Source: Methylocystis parvus OBBP (lineage in GTDB: Bacteria > Pseudomonadota > Alphaproteobacteria > Rhizobiales > Beijerinckiaceae). Taken from it: a stretch of DNA of 64,000 nt. A program made the translations under genes and the position numbers. Positions 36,653-45,138 of the stretch are shown here, piece after piece (the stretch's first letter is position 1; every line of letters starts with the position of its first letter). Below the pieces are notes generated by a model. That model saw nothing but the letters and a program-made list of their open reading frames with translations, had not been told where the DNA came from and searched no databases. The stretch lies in NCBI RefSeq assembly GCF_027571405.1, contig NZ_CP092968.1:4012008-4076007 (forward strand). The letters are read 5' to 3'.

Positions 36653-37336
36653 ATGAGCGACGCCGTTCTTGAATTGCGCAACATCGCGCGCCATTACCGC
36701 GAGGGGGCGGCGCGTCTCGACATTCTCGTCGACATCAATCTCTCGATCTATCCCGGGGAGACGGTCGCGCTCGTCGCGCCGTCGGGGGCAGGCAAATCGA
36801 CGCTGCTCCATATCGCCGGTCTGCTGGAGCGCGCCGACGCCGGCGAGACTCTGATCAATTCCGCGCCGACCTCGAAGATGAGCGACGCGGAGCGCACCAA
36901 TCTGCGCCGCGCGACCATCGGCTTCATCTATCAGTTTCACCATCTGCTGCCGGAATTCTCCGCGCTGGAGAACATCGCGCTGCCGCAGATGATCAACGGT
37001 CTCGACCGTCAGGAGGCCGAGGGGAGGGCGCAGCAACTGCTCGATTATCTGCGCCTCGGCGCGCGCGCCTCGCACCGTCCGTCGGAGCTTTCGGGCGGCG
37101 AACAGCAGAGGGTGGCGATCGCCCGCGCCGTCGCTAACGCCCCACATCTGCTCCTCGCCGACGAGCCGACCGGCAATCTGGACCCGCGCACGGCGGAGCA
37201 TGTCTTTGCGACGCTGATGACTCTCGCCCGGCAATCCGGGCTGGCGGCGGTCATCGCCACCCACAATCTTGACCTCGCCGAGCAGATGGATCGACGGGTG
37301 ACTCTGCGAGACGGCCGCATAGAAGAGCTCGCCTAA
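36653..37336 (+). CDS. lolD: Lipoprotein-releasing ABC ATPase LolD
   Basis: 227 residues. Walker [15 protein letters not shown] loop [15 protein letters not shown], signature [14 protein letters not shown], Walker [13 protein letters not shown]. Cytoplasmic ATPase of the Lol exporter. Third gene of proS-lolC-lolD, followed by a hairpin. Confidence 0.93.
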   Translation: MSDAVLELRNIARHYREGAARLDILVDINLSIYPGETVALVAPSGAGKSTLLHIAGLLERADAGETLINSAPTSKMSDAERTNLRRATIGFIYQFHHLLPEFSALENIALPQMINGLDRQEAEGRAQQLLDYLRLGARASHRPSELSGGEQQRVAIARAVANAPHLLLADEPTGNLDPRTAEHVFATLMTLARQSGLAAVIATHNLDLAEQMDRRVTLRDGRIEELA

Positions 37337-37354
37337 CGACGCCGCTAAATGAAA

Positions 37355-37376
37355 GAAGCCGGGCGAGCCCGGCTTC
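37355..37376. terminator. Hairpin after lolD
   Basis: GAAGCCGGGC GA GCCCGGCTTC, perfect 10-base arms. It lies between lolD (+) and the convergent anchored protein gene (-); no long T-run. Confidence 0.55.
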
Positions 37377-37420
37377 GAAAGGCGAGGGCGCCGGCGATGC
37401 GGCGCCGTGCGAATGCCGGA

Positions 37421-37993
37421 TCAGGCGGACTTTTTCTTTTTGTCGACGAACTGGTTCTTATACCAGAGGCCGAAGCCGACCGCGGCCAGCACGCCGAAGA
37501 AGATGGCGATGGTCATGTCCTTCGTGGCGGTGAGACCGACCGAGAAGGGGAAGCGGGCGATATATTCCTTGCTGCCGTCGTCGCTCTTCGCCTTCACAAG
37601 GCCGATATACTTGCCTTCATTCGCGAAATTGTGATCGAAGGTCAGCGTGCCGGTCTTATACTTCTTCGGCGGCGAGAAATATTCGGTGTTCGCCTCGAGA
37701 TTCTCATTGTCGTCCTTCTGGCCGACGTCGCGGAGAACGCGCATTTCGAGGTTCATTTCGCGCAATTCGTCCTGCTGCGCGTCGAGGGTGATGATGGTCG
37801 GGCCGGCGTCCGGAATGTCGTCGCAGAACTGCTCGCGCGACTTGAGAGGCTGATAGCCGGTAAAGCTCATGGTGTCCGGCCCGATCTTCATCAGGCACTG
37901 GCCCTGGTTGGAGCCGACGTCGCCATGCGCATGCGCCTGAGCGACCCAACCGACCGTCGCCAGAGTCATGGCGACGAGAAAGCGCATTTTCAT
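37421..37993 (-). CDS. Membrane-anchored periplasmic protein with predicted N-terminal His
   Basis: 190 residues from the ATG at 37993 (GGAG 7 bases upstream). The signal peptide ends around VAQAHAHGD; cleavage after AQA or AHA both leave His at the mature N terminus. The periplasmic domain (about 25-155) has two Cys (33 and 57) and DHNFANEGKYIGLVKAK. One C-terminal helix (about 160-178), then a Lys tail, places the domain outside. I recall similar HGD...C...C proteins from methane- and ammonia-oxidiser genomes. Copper binding is an inference from the N-terminal His. Confidence 0.65.
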   Translation of the reverse strand: MKMRFLVAMTLATVGWVAQAHAHGDVGSNQGQCLMKIGPDTMSFTGYQPLKSREQFCDDIPDAGPTIITLDAQQDELREMNLEMRVLRDVGQKDDNENLEANTEYFSPPKKYKTGTLTFDHNFANEGKYIGLVKAKSDDGSKEYIARFPFSVGLTATKDMTIAIFFGVLAAVGFGLWYKNQFVDKKKKSA

Positions 37994-38377
37994 CCTGTTT
38001 CTCCCTCTAAATATTCGTCTGCCGCTTCTTTGCCGAGCGGTTGTCTCGTGTGCCGCCGCGATCGCCAGGCTCCAATAAAGCGCCTCGGCTCGTCCACTCC
38101 CGGAAGGGCGGAGGACGCCAACATTACTTCTCAATTATCTTATATCAATTCAAGAGCGCCTGTCCCGCGACCTTCGGCCACACGCCATGCGCATCTCGCC
38201 AAGACGCGGCCCCGGCGCGCGCCCTCCTCCCAAGCGTTCGAATGCGGCAAGTCGCGCGCATTAACCCTAAGAACGCGAAATCGCGTCGCGCGTCCATTTG
38301 CCTTTACTCAATTCGTCCCTGTTGCGTTAAGCTTTGTTTAACCATCGGCGATACGCCGGTTCAGCCCAGAGGCGAAG
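37994..38377. other. Divergent promoter region
   Basis: 384 bases between the anchored periplasmic protein (-) and the crotonase-like protein (+). No credible gene on either strand. AT-rich parts at 38125-38150 and 38310-38340 are likely promoter zones. Confidence 0.45.
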
Positions 38378-39067
38378 ATGGGACTTGTATCGAGTAAAGA
38401 TTGGTCCGCGTTCACCCCTAGCCCGGCGGGCGTCAGGCTCAACTGGCTGAGAGACAGGGACGCTCTGGTCATCTCCAAGACGCGCGCGGGATTCGACCGC
38501 GCGAGCGTCGACGTCATTTCCGGCGTCCTGCGGGAGATCGAAGGGGGCGCGCACCCCTCGCTCAAATTTCTCGTCTTCGACTTCGCGGAAGGCGGCGCCG
38601 AGGCGACGAGGGCTCCGGAAGGTTTCTCCGACATGGTCTCGGCGAATGCGGAGTTGATCGTCGATACGCCGGTCATCACGATCGCCTGGGCGCGCTCGCT
38701 GATGAACGGTCTCGACTTCGACTTCGCCATGAACTGCTCGGCGCTCGTCGCCGAGACCGGCGCGCGCTTTTCCTTCGCCGGCGAGCCCTTCGACCTGTTC
38801 GGCCTCTACGCCGCCCTGGGCCGGCGCATCGGTTTCGCCAAGGCCGAGCGGCTTGTCGAAAGCGAGCGCCTGCTGTCGGCGGTGGAGGCGAGAGACCTCA
38901 TGCTGGTCAAGGACGTCGTGCCGGAGCAGGCGGCGTTTGAAGGTATTTTGGCCTATCTGACCCAGTTCGAGCGCCGGTACAACGCCTCGCACGCCATTTT
39001 CCGGGCGCAGCGCATGGCCGAGCCGCCGATCGACCGCCGCCCCGTCGACATGGTCGATCGAGGCTAA
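38378..39067 (+). CDS. Crotonase-fold protein, divergent
   Basis: 229 residues. The crotonase core is visible from about 40 to 190: FLVFDFAEGG, ITIAWARSLMNGLDFDFAMN (position of the GGGxE oxyanion/catalytic segment, here with Asp instead of Glu), ETGARFSF and IGFAKAERLVESERLLSA. The C-terminal trimerisation helix is short. It may be catalytically altered or a binding protein. It converges on the GGDEF-EAL gene of the rpfF operon 65 bases away, so two crotonase-fold proteins flank that enzyme. Confidence 0.65.
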   Translation: MGLVSSKDWSAFTPSPAGVRLNWLRDRDALVISKTRAGFDRASVDVISGVLREIEGGAHPSLKFLVFDFAEGGAEATRAPEGFSDMVSANAELIVDTPVITIAWARSLMNGLDFDFAMNCSALVAETGARFSFAGEPFDLFGLYAALGRRIGFAKAERLVESERLLSAVEARDLMLVKDVVPEQAAFEGILAYLTQFERRYNASHAIFRAQRMAEPPIDRRPVDMVDRG

Positions 39068-39132
39068 AGGCGGAAGTTGAGAGCGTTCGCGGCGCTCCCT
39101 GGCGCGACGTCCCGCGCGCCAGGGAGACGATC

Positions 39133-41427
39133 TCAGGCCGCGACGTCCTCCAGCCGGGGAGCGTCCGCCCAATTCTCGAGGAGCGGCAGAAGTTCCTCGA
39201 TGGGGCGCGGCTTGCTGTAGAGAAAGCCCTGAATCAGGAAAATGCTTTTGCTCGCCATGAAGGCGAGCTGGGCGTGCGTCTCGACGCCCTCGGCGACGAG
39301 GTCGAGATCGAGATCGCGGGCGAGGGCGGAAATCGCGCTGATGATCGCCTGCGTTTTCGGCGAGTCGATCGCCTGACGGGAGAAGGCCTGATCGATCTTC
39401 ACTTTCCTGACCGGGAACCGGTTGAGATAGCTCAGGCTGCTATAGCCGGTTCCGAAATCGTCCAGCGCGAGGCGCGCTCCGAGAGCCGCGATCGACTTCA
39501 GCTTGGCTTCGACGTCGATCGTATTGGAGATGAGCGCCGACTCGGTGATTTCCAGCTCCAGCCTGTCCGGCGCGAGGCCGGACTCGGCCAGCGCCTCCGA
39601 GATCGTATCGAGGAGGTCGGCCTCCTGAAATTGCAGGGGAGCCAAATTGACCGCAACACGGATATGGGACGGCCAGGCGGTGGCGTCGCGGCAGGCCTGG
39701 CGGAGAACCCAGGCGCCGATTTCGACGATGAGACCGGTCTCCTCGGCGATCGGTATGAATACGCCGGGGGATATCATGCCGCGTTCCGGATGGCGCCAGC
39801 GCAGCAGCGCCTCCATGGCCACGACCAGACCGCGGCGCGAATCCACGATCGGCTGATAAAAGACGCTCAGCTCGTCGCGTCCCAAGGCCTCCCGCAGCTC
39901 GTCCTCGATCTGACGCTTTTTGAGCAGCTCATCCTGCATTTGCGGCGTGTACCAAACCGCCGTGCCGCGCGCGCTCGTCTTCGCCTTGTAGAGCCCGAGG
40001 TCGCTGCATTTCAGCAGGCCGATCGGCGTATTCGCGTCCTTGGGCGCGATGGCGACGCCGATGCTCGCGCCGATCGTGATCCTGTGTCCCTCGATCAGAA
40101 ACGGGCGCCGCATCTCGTTGAGGACGCGGCTCGCCATATCGTCGATCTTCTCCGACGAGGGCGAAGCGCGCATGAGGACGCAGAATTCGTCGCCGCCGAG
40201 GCGCGCGACGAGATCGGGCGTCGGCGCGCATGCGCTGAGACGCGCGCCCACATGGGCGAGGAGCTGGTCGCCGATCACGTGACCGAGCGTGTCGTTGACT
40301 TCCTTGAAACGGTCGAGATCGATATTGAGCAGGGCCAGAGAGCGGTCGCCCTGCCTCAGTTGCGACAGGTCCTCGCCCAGCGTGTCCTGGAACTGGTAGC
40401 GATTGGGCAGACCCGTCAGCTCGTCGAAATGCGCGATGCGCTCGATTTCGCGCAGCGCCCGCTGCTTGGTCGTCACGTCCTCGATGACCGTGATGAAGGC
40501 GCCGCCGTCCGCGCGCTCGCAATGGAAGTCGAAATAGCGGTCGCCGACTTTGTGCATGAAGACGTTGGCATGGGCCATCGCCGCATGGCGCATCCACCTT
40601 TCGGTGAAAAGCGCTGTTTCGGCGGGCGACATGTCGACGCTGCGGCCGATCGCATGAGCCAGCGATTCGAGCTTTATCGGCGTTGTCGCCGCGACGATGC
40701 CGAAAAATTCGACGATACGGCGATTGAGGACCGTAATGTTCAGGTCGGCGTCGCCCATGCAGAGCCCGTGCGTCATGGAGTTCAGCGCGATGCTGAACTT
40801 CTGGCGCTGACGCATGGCGTCGAGCCCGTTGCGCAGAGCGGATTCGAGATGGCCCTGCAGGAATTTGGTCGTCTTGAAGACGGATATCGCGCCGAAAAAG
40901 AGGAAGGCCGAAATCCCCCAGTACCAGGGCGAGAAATTGAAGAAGAGCGTGAAGGCGAGGGGCATGCAGGTGCCCATCACCTGCCAGAAGACGATATTGG
41001 GCCGAGCCGCGTTGCGGGCGGCGAGATTGCCGGTGACGCCGGTCATGATGATCACGCCGTAATAGCCGATCATCTCGTTGTGGTGATAATTGAACAGGAT
41101 CGCCGCCGAGAAGCCGAGCAGCGCCATGAAGACGATCGCGCCGCTCGCATAGAGCATCTCCCACTTGGCCGCCTCGATGCGCCGCTTCTTGATCGGGGCG
41201 CGCTGATGCGCCAGCAGCACTTCGACGCGATAGGCGCCGACGGTCGTCATCAGCGCGACGAGCCCCAGATAAGAAGCGTTGCCGGTGGAGAGCCAGGCGA
41301 TCGTCGGAACGAGAACGCCCGACAATATGCCGGTGATCAGCGTGTGCGTCGTATCGAACAGAGTCTCGACGAGATCCGCGTAGATTTCCGCATCCGCGGA
41401 GGCGTTTGGATTGGTCGAGGCTTTCAT
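39133..41427 (-). CDS. Membrane PAS-GGDEF-EAL c-di-GMP enzyme
   Basis: 764 residues. Five or six helices (about 28-190) form a membrane sensor like a MASE domain. A PAS domain follows (about 205-325), then GGDEF (325-495) with intact GGDEF at 411-415 and no RxxD inhibitory site before it. The EAL domain (505-750) has EAL at 539-541, DDFGTGYSS at 656-664 and EGVE at 713-716, so both cyclase and phosphodiesterase sites look usable. It starts 24 bases after the rpfF-like gene on the same strand. It probably adjusts c-di-GMP in response to a membrane or PAS signal. Confidence 0.9.
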   Translation of the reverse strand: MKASTNPNASADAEIYADLVETLFDTTHTLITGILSGVLVPTIAWLSTGNASYLGLVALMTTVGAYRVEVLLAHQRAPIKKRRIEAAKWEMLYASGAIVFMALLGFSAAILFNYHHNEMIGYYGVIIMTGVTGNLAARNAARPNIVFWQVMGTCMPLAFTLFFNFSPWYWGISAFLFFGAISVFKTTKFLQGHLESALRNGLDAMRQRQKFSIALNSMTHGLCMGDADLNITVLNRRIVEFFGIVAATTPIKLESLAHAIGRSVDMSPAETALFTERWMRHAAMAHANVFMHKVGDRYFDFHCERADGGAFITVIEDVTTKQRALREIERIAHFDELTGLPNRYQFQDTLGEDLSQLRQGDRSLALLNIDLDRFKEVNDTLGHVIGDQLLAHVGARLSACAPTPDLVARLGGDEFCVLMRASPSSEKIDDMASRVLNEMRRPFLIEGHRITIGASIGVAIAPKDANTPIGLLKCSDLGLYKAKTSARGTAVWYTPQMQDELLKKRQIEDELREALGRDELSVFYQPIVDSRRGLVVAMEALLRWRHPERGMISPGVFIPIAEETGLIVEIGAWVLRQACRDATAWPSHIRVAVNLAPLQFQEADLLDTISEALAESGLAPDRLELEITESALISNTIDVEAKLKSIAALGARLALDDFGTGYSSLSYLNRFPVRKVKIDQAFSRQAIDSPKTQAIISAISALARDLDLDLVAEGVETHAQLAFMASKSIFLIQGFLYSKPRPIEELLPLLENWADAPRLEDVAA

Positions 41428-41451
41428 TTGATACGCCTGTCCTCCCTCACG

Positions 41452-42381
41452 TCAGAACGAGTTAGATTCAAAGGAGCGCTCGGCCTTCGCCGCCCTGTCC
41501 GTCGCGCCGATCAGCCGCTTCTGCGCCCGCACGAGACGCTCCATATGCCTCAAATCCCGCTCTTCGATGCGCGCCGAACATTCGGCCCAGAGCTCGGTGA
41601 TGCGAATGAGTTCGTCATGCGTGATCGGATGGCTGCGGCGGCGCGCCTCCGCTATGGCGCGACGGCGACGCCACTTCTTGTCGCCGGTCTCGCGCATCCA
41701 TTCGATCGCGGCCGCGCGCGCGCCGCCCGGGGCCGTGATCTGATCTATGACTTCGAGCTCGAACATTTCCCGCCCCGAATAGGTCTGCCCGCTCATGATA
41801 ATCTGCTGAGTTAGCGCGGAGCCGACCCGGCGGGTGAGCATCGTGACGGCGCCCATTCCGGGAAAGGTGTTGAACGCGACTTCCGGGAGCCCGAACATGG
41901 CGTTTTCTTCGGCGATGATGAAATCGAAGGCAAGCGCCGCCTCGAGCGCGCCGCCCAGACATTGGCCATGCACGGAGCAGAGCGTGACGATCGGAAGGTC
42001 CAGGCTCTGCGAATAGCTGTAGACGAGGTCGACGCAAGCATGCGCGTAAGTGATCAGAGTTGCGAGGTCCTGCCGGCGGATCGCGGCCGCGAAGGTCGCG
42101 AGGTCGCCGCCGAGCGAAAACACGCCGGGCCGCTTGGCGGCCATGACAAGATAGCGAAAAGGGAATTCGCTCGTGCGCCCTGACGCGCAAAGGGCACGCA
42201 GCGAATCGCGTAATTGCAGCAACTCGACGAGCATTTCGAGAGAATAGCACTGAGGCGCGTCTTCCCGGTAGTTCATCCAGATGGACGCCGTTTCGGGATG
42301 ATGCTCGATGTCGAGCGTCTGGAAGCGCCAGTGAGGAAACTCCTTGGGATCCTTGGGGCCGCGGAAGACAATTTCCGTCAT
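41452..42381 (-). CDS. rpfF: RpfF-like DSF-family signal synthase (crotonase fold)
   Basis: 309 residues from the ATG at 42381. The crotonase core carries the RpfF hallmarks: FSLGGDLATF (oxyanion hole), GQCLGGALEAALAFDFIIAE with Glu147, and GLPEVAFNTFPGMGA with Glu167. The two Glu are 20 apart, as in Xanthomonas RpfF (Glu141/Glu161). RpfF makes cis-2-unsaturated fatty acids (diffusible signal factor) from acyl-ACP or acyl-CoA. The C-terminal tail (about 240-309) is Arg-rich and longer than usual. First gene of a likely operon with the GGDEF-EAL enzyme. No rpfC/rpfG is nearby. Confidence 0.82.
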   Translation of the reverse strand: MTEIVFRGPKDPKEFPHWRFQTLDIEHHPETASIWMNYREDAPQCYSLEMLVELLQLRDSLRALCASGRTSEFPFRYLVMAAKRPGVFSLGGDLATFAAAIRRQDLATLITYAHACVDLVYSYSQSLDLPIVTLCSVHGQCLGGALEAALAFDFIIAEENAMFGLPEVAFNTFPGMGAVTMLTRRVGSALTQQIIMSGQTYSGREMFELEVIDQITAPGGARAAAIEWMRETGDKKWRRRRAIAEARRRSHPITHDELIRITELWAECSARIEERDLRHMERLVRAQKRLIGATDRAAKAERSFESNSF

Positions 42382-42668
42382 GGAAGTCTCTCGATAAAAA
42401 ATTTGGTGCAAATGCGTTGTCCCGCCGCGCTTGCGTCGAGTGGACGCCCGCCAGAGAAAACTGGTCTCGCAGCGATGATCGGGGTCATGCGTCCGTCCGG
42501 CGCGCGACCAGCGGCGAACGCGAGCGCGCCCGGCTGATCCGCATTACAATCCAAAGTTGTATTTTGGTCTGCAATCGATTATCGGCCGCAAATCTGAAAA
42601 AAAAGGAAAAATCCCCGATGTATTTCAATAGGATGTAGAAGTTGCTTAATTTTCAGTGAGATGTGTCT

Positions 42669-44021
42669 TTAGAATGTCTCGAAGTAAGTCGCGAGGCCCG
42701 CAGCCTCGTGTTCCAGTATGTCGTCGTGAATCGCCCATCTGCCTGGGCTGTCGGCGACGAAGGCGACGTGCTTGGTTTTCCCGGCCGGCACGATCACGCC
42801 GTTTCTCCAATAGGGCTCCCAGCCGTCGTCGAGATCGTGCAGCAGGCGCATCGCATGGCCGTGCACATGCATGGCGAGGGGAACCGCCGATTTGTTGACA
42901 TAGCCGAGCGTCACCGGCGTCCCCTGTTTCACTTTGAAAAGCGGCGGCCCGTCATAACCCTTTGTCTGGACGCCGTTGATCGTCCACCCAGCGCCGTCGC
43001 CCGAGCCCGGCGCGATGACGAGATCGATCTTCTTCGCATTGTTGAGTTTGATTTCCGGCGGAAGCGCCGGGTTTTGAGGCAGGGCGTAGATGAGGCCCCG
43101 CTTTTCCGCCTTCGCGCCCTTCGCGGTCGCGACGAGCAGGTCGCTTTCCACGCCATTGGCGCCGCGCATGAACAGGCGGGCTTTGGCGCCTTCCGCCGCG
43201 GGCATGTCGAAGATGAGTTCGAATCGCGCCCCCGGGGCCACGGGAATGCTCTTGCGCACCGGCTCGAAAGCCTCGCAGGGCTGGCTGTCGATCGCGACGA
43301 CGAAAGGCTGCACGCCGTCGAATGTCAGGATCATGATCCGGGCGTTGGCGAGATTGGCGAGCCGCAGCCTGACGCGGGAATTCGCCTCGAATTCGCGAAC
43401 CGCCGGGGCGGTCTTGCCGTTGACGGCGAGGAGCGGGCCGATTCGCCCGGCGCCGCGCGCCTCTTCCCGATCGCCGAAAGCGCCCTCGACCTTGCCTTGG
43501 GCGTCGAGCCGCCAGTCGTCGAGAACGAGAAGCAGATCGTGATCGACCGGCAGCGGCTCGGCCTCGTCGACGACCAGCAGGCCCTTCAGACCGCGGCTCA
43601 TCAGCTCCGGCGTATGCCCGTAGACGCTCGGCCGGTAGCAGAAGAGCCCCGGCTCGGTCAGTTTGCGGCGGTAATCGAACGCGCCCCCCGGCGCGACAGG
43701 CGCTTGAGTCAGCGGCGCGACGCCGTCCATGGCGCTCTCGCCCCGCAGGCCGTGCCAATGGATCGAGGCGGGCAGGTCGGTCTTGTTCGCCAGCCGGACG
43801 AACAGTTCCTGCCCTTGTTTATAGCGCAGGACGGGGCCGGGAGTTGCGCCGTCAAAACCGAGAATGTCCGTTTCCTTCGCCGCGATCGACGCCTTTCCGG
43901 GCCGGGCCTCGATCAGGCGCGGCCCCATGGGCGACGTCGCGCCGGCGGGCGAGAGGGGCGGGAGCGAAACGAGGCTGGCGGCGACGCCGCTCAGGAAGGC
44001 GCGGCGATTGAGCGGGTGCAT
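42669..44021 (-). CDS. Multicopper-oxidase-fold protein with lost copper ligands
   Basis: 450 residues. Tat-type signal: NRRAFLSGVAAS. Three cupredoxin domains. HWHG (88-91) is present. The second His motif (normally WYHxH) reads CYRPS (128-132). The third is HVHGH (385-389). The last, normally HCHxxxH, reads HDDILEH (432-438), so the type 1 Cys and type 2/3 His residues are missing. This looks like SufI/FtsP rather than a laccase: folded, exported by Tat, probably not an oxidase. Alternatively a divergent enzyme with fewer coppers. Confidence 0.78.
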   Translation of the reverse strand: MHPLNRRAFLSGVAASLVSLPPLSPAGATSPMGPRLIEARPGKASIAAKETDILGFDGATPGPVLRYKQGQELFVRLANKTDLPASIHWHGLRGESAMDGVAPLTQAPVAPGGAFDYRRKLTEPGLFCYRPSVYGHTPELMSRGLKGLLVVDEAEPLPVDHDLLLVLDDWRLDAQGKVEGAFGDREEARGAGRIGPLLAVNGKTAPAVREFEANSRVRLRLANLANARIMILTFDGVQPFVVAIDSQPCEAFEPVRKSIPVAPGARFELIFDMPAAEGAKARLFMRGANGVESDLLVATAKGAKAEKRGLIYALPQNPALPPEIKLNNAKKIDLVIAPGSGDGAGWTINGVQTKGYDGPPLFKVKQGTPVTLGYVNKSAVPLAMHVHGHAMRLLHDLDDGWEPYWRNGVIVPAGKTKHVAFVADSPGRWAIHDDILEHEAAGLATYFETF

Positions 44022-44107
44022 GGGGCGGCGCTCCTGTGGCTTCTCCGGTAAGGCGACCCTATGACCCAGGGCGGCGCTGCGAGCAACTTATCGGGGCGGG
44101 GCGAAGC

Positions 44108-44719
44108 CTATCCGTCCCCCTGCATCTCGCAGGTGAGGGTCGGCTTGCCCGGCATGTCGAGCGTGGCTTCCTTGCCCTTGTTCCAGAACTGGAGTTCGCC
44201 CGTCCCGAATGTCCCGGCGTAGCGCGCGCCGGAAGCCGCGACCGCCTGAGTCAGAACGGCGGCCTTGTCGCGCCAGGCGAGAAACCCCAGCGCCGGGTCG
44301 CTCTTGATGAAAGTGACGGCGAGCGGCCCATCGAATCCCGCGCAGGCGGCTGCAAAGGGTCCGAGGCTGATTCCTTCCGAATCCTTCGTCCGCACGTCGG
44401 CGTATCCCTGCCGAAGGTGGAAAACGCGCTCGACCAGGGTCCTTTGCAGGCAAAGCTTCGCATCCCGGCAGGCCGCGATCGTCTTGCGAAAACTCGCCTG
44501 GCTCAGCGCCAGCATCCGTTTCTGGGCGGACGTCACATGGGACCCGGTCGCGGCGAGGTCTGCGAGGCGCGCCACTTCCTTGTCGAGGGCGGCGAGGGTC
44601 GGGTCTTCGCAGATGAATTTCACCGGCGCTTTGGACGCGCGCGCGCAATCGGCGGGGTCCGCAAGGACGGAGCCGGCCGCAAGGAAAATCGAGAGGAGCG
44701 CCAGGGCCGCTCGCATCAT
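44108..44719 (-). CDS. Exported LprI/MliC-like lysozyme-inhibitor protein
   Basis: 203 residues from the ATG at 44719. Signal peptide 1-20. The N-terminal domain (about 22-100) has the LprI/DUF1311-like layout: DCARASKAPVKFICEDPTL, LAALDKEVARL and a Cys pair. The C-terminal domain (about 135-200) matches the MliC pattern, SGARYAGTFGTGELQFWNKG, EATLDMPG and a final CEM. MliC blocks C-type lysozymes in the periplasm. Single gene on the minus strand ahead of tRNA-Leu. Confidence 0.75.
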   Translation of the reverse strand: MMRAALALLSIFLAAGSVLADPADCARASKAPVKFICEDPTLAALDKEVARLADLAATGSHVTSAQKRMLALSQASFRKTIAACRDAKLCLQRTLVERVFHLRQGYADVRTKDSEGISLGPFAAACAGFDGPLAVTFIKSDPALGFLAWRDKAAVLTQAVAASGARYAGTFGTGELQFWNKGKEATLDMPGKPTLTCEMQGDG

Positions 44720-44973
44720 GAAAGACGTCTCCGGGTCTGAAGCGGGCGCGGACTGTAACACAACCGTATTTTTTTCGAGCATCCTGCGTCGGCCATGCTA
44801 TAGAGCGGCGCCCGCGCTCGCGGGCGCATGAGCGCTTTTCCGCAAAAGTTGTGGATTTTTGCCGGCCGAAGGCGCTCCAATCTTTTGAGTTGGCGCGTTT
44901 TCTTGCCGCTCGCATCCAATGCGGGCAAAAAGCGCGCTGTGGATTCGCGGCGGCTCTCGATGGGGCCGCGCTC

Positions 44974-45058
44974 GCGGGCGTGGCGGAACTGGTAGACGCG
45001 CCGGATTTAGGTTCCGGTGACGAAAGTCGTGGGGGTTCGACTCCCTCCGCCCGCACCA
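44974..45058 (+). tRNA. tRNA-Leu (anticodon TAG)
   Basis: GCGGGCG acceptor pairs with CGCCCGC; discriminator A and encoded CCA. Anticodon loop TTTAGGT gives TAG; a long variable arm is present as in type II tRNAs. Upstream of tig, the usual alphaproteobacterial order. Confidence 0.96.
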
Positions 45059-45138
45059 AATACCGCATTTCGCGGAAGTTATCGCAAAGGCCGCCGTCGC
45101 GCGCACGGCCGGCTTTGAAGTTGTAGAAGGCGATCGAC

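Noticed and set aside
39274..41814. 846-codon plus-strand frame opposite the GGDEF-EAL gene
   Set aside because: Antisense shadow caused by high GC; the other strand has clear GGDEF and EAL motifs.
44850..45126. Frame reading GVAELVDAPDLGSG through tRNA-Leu
   Set aside because: A well-known false peptide produced by translating tRNA-Leu.
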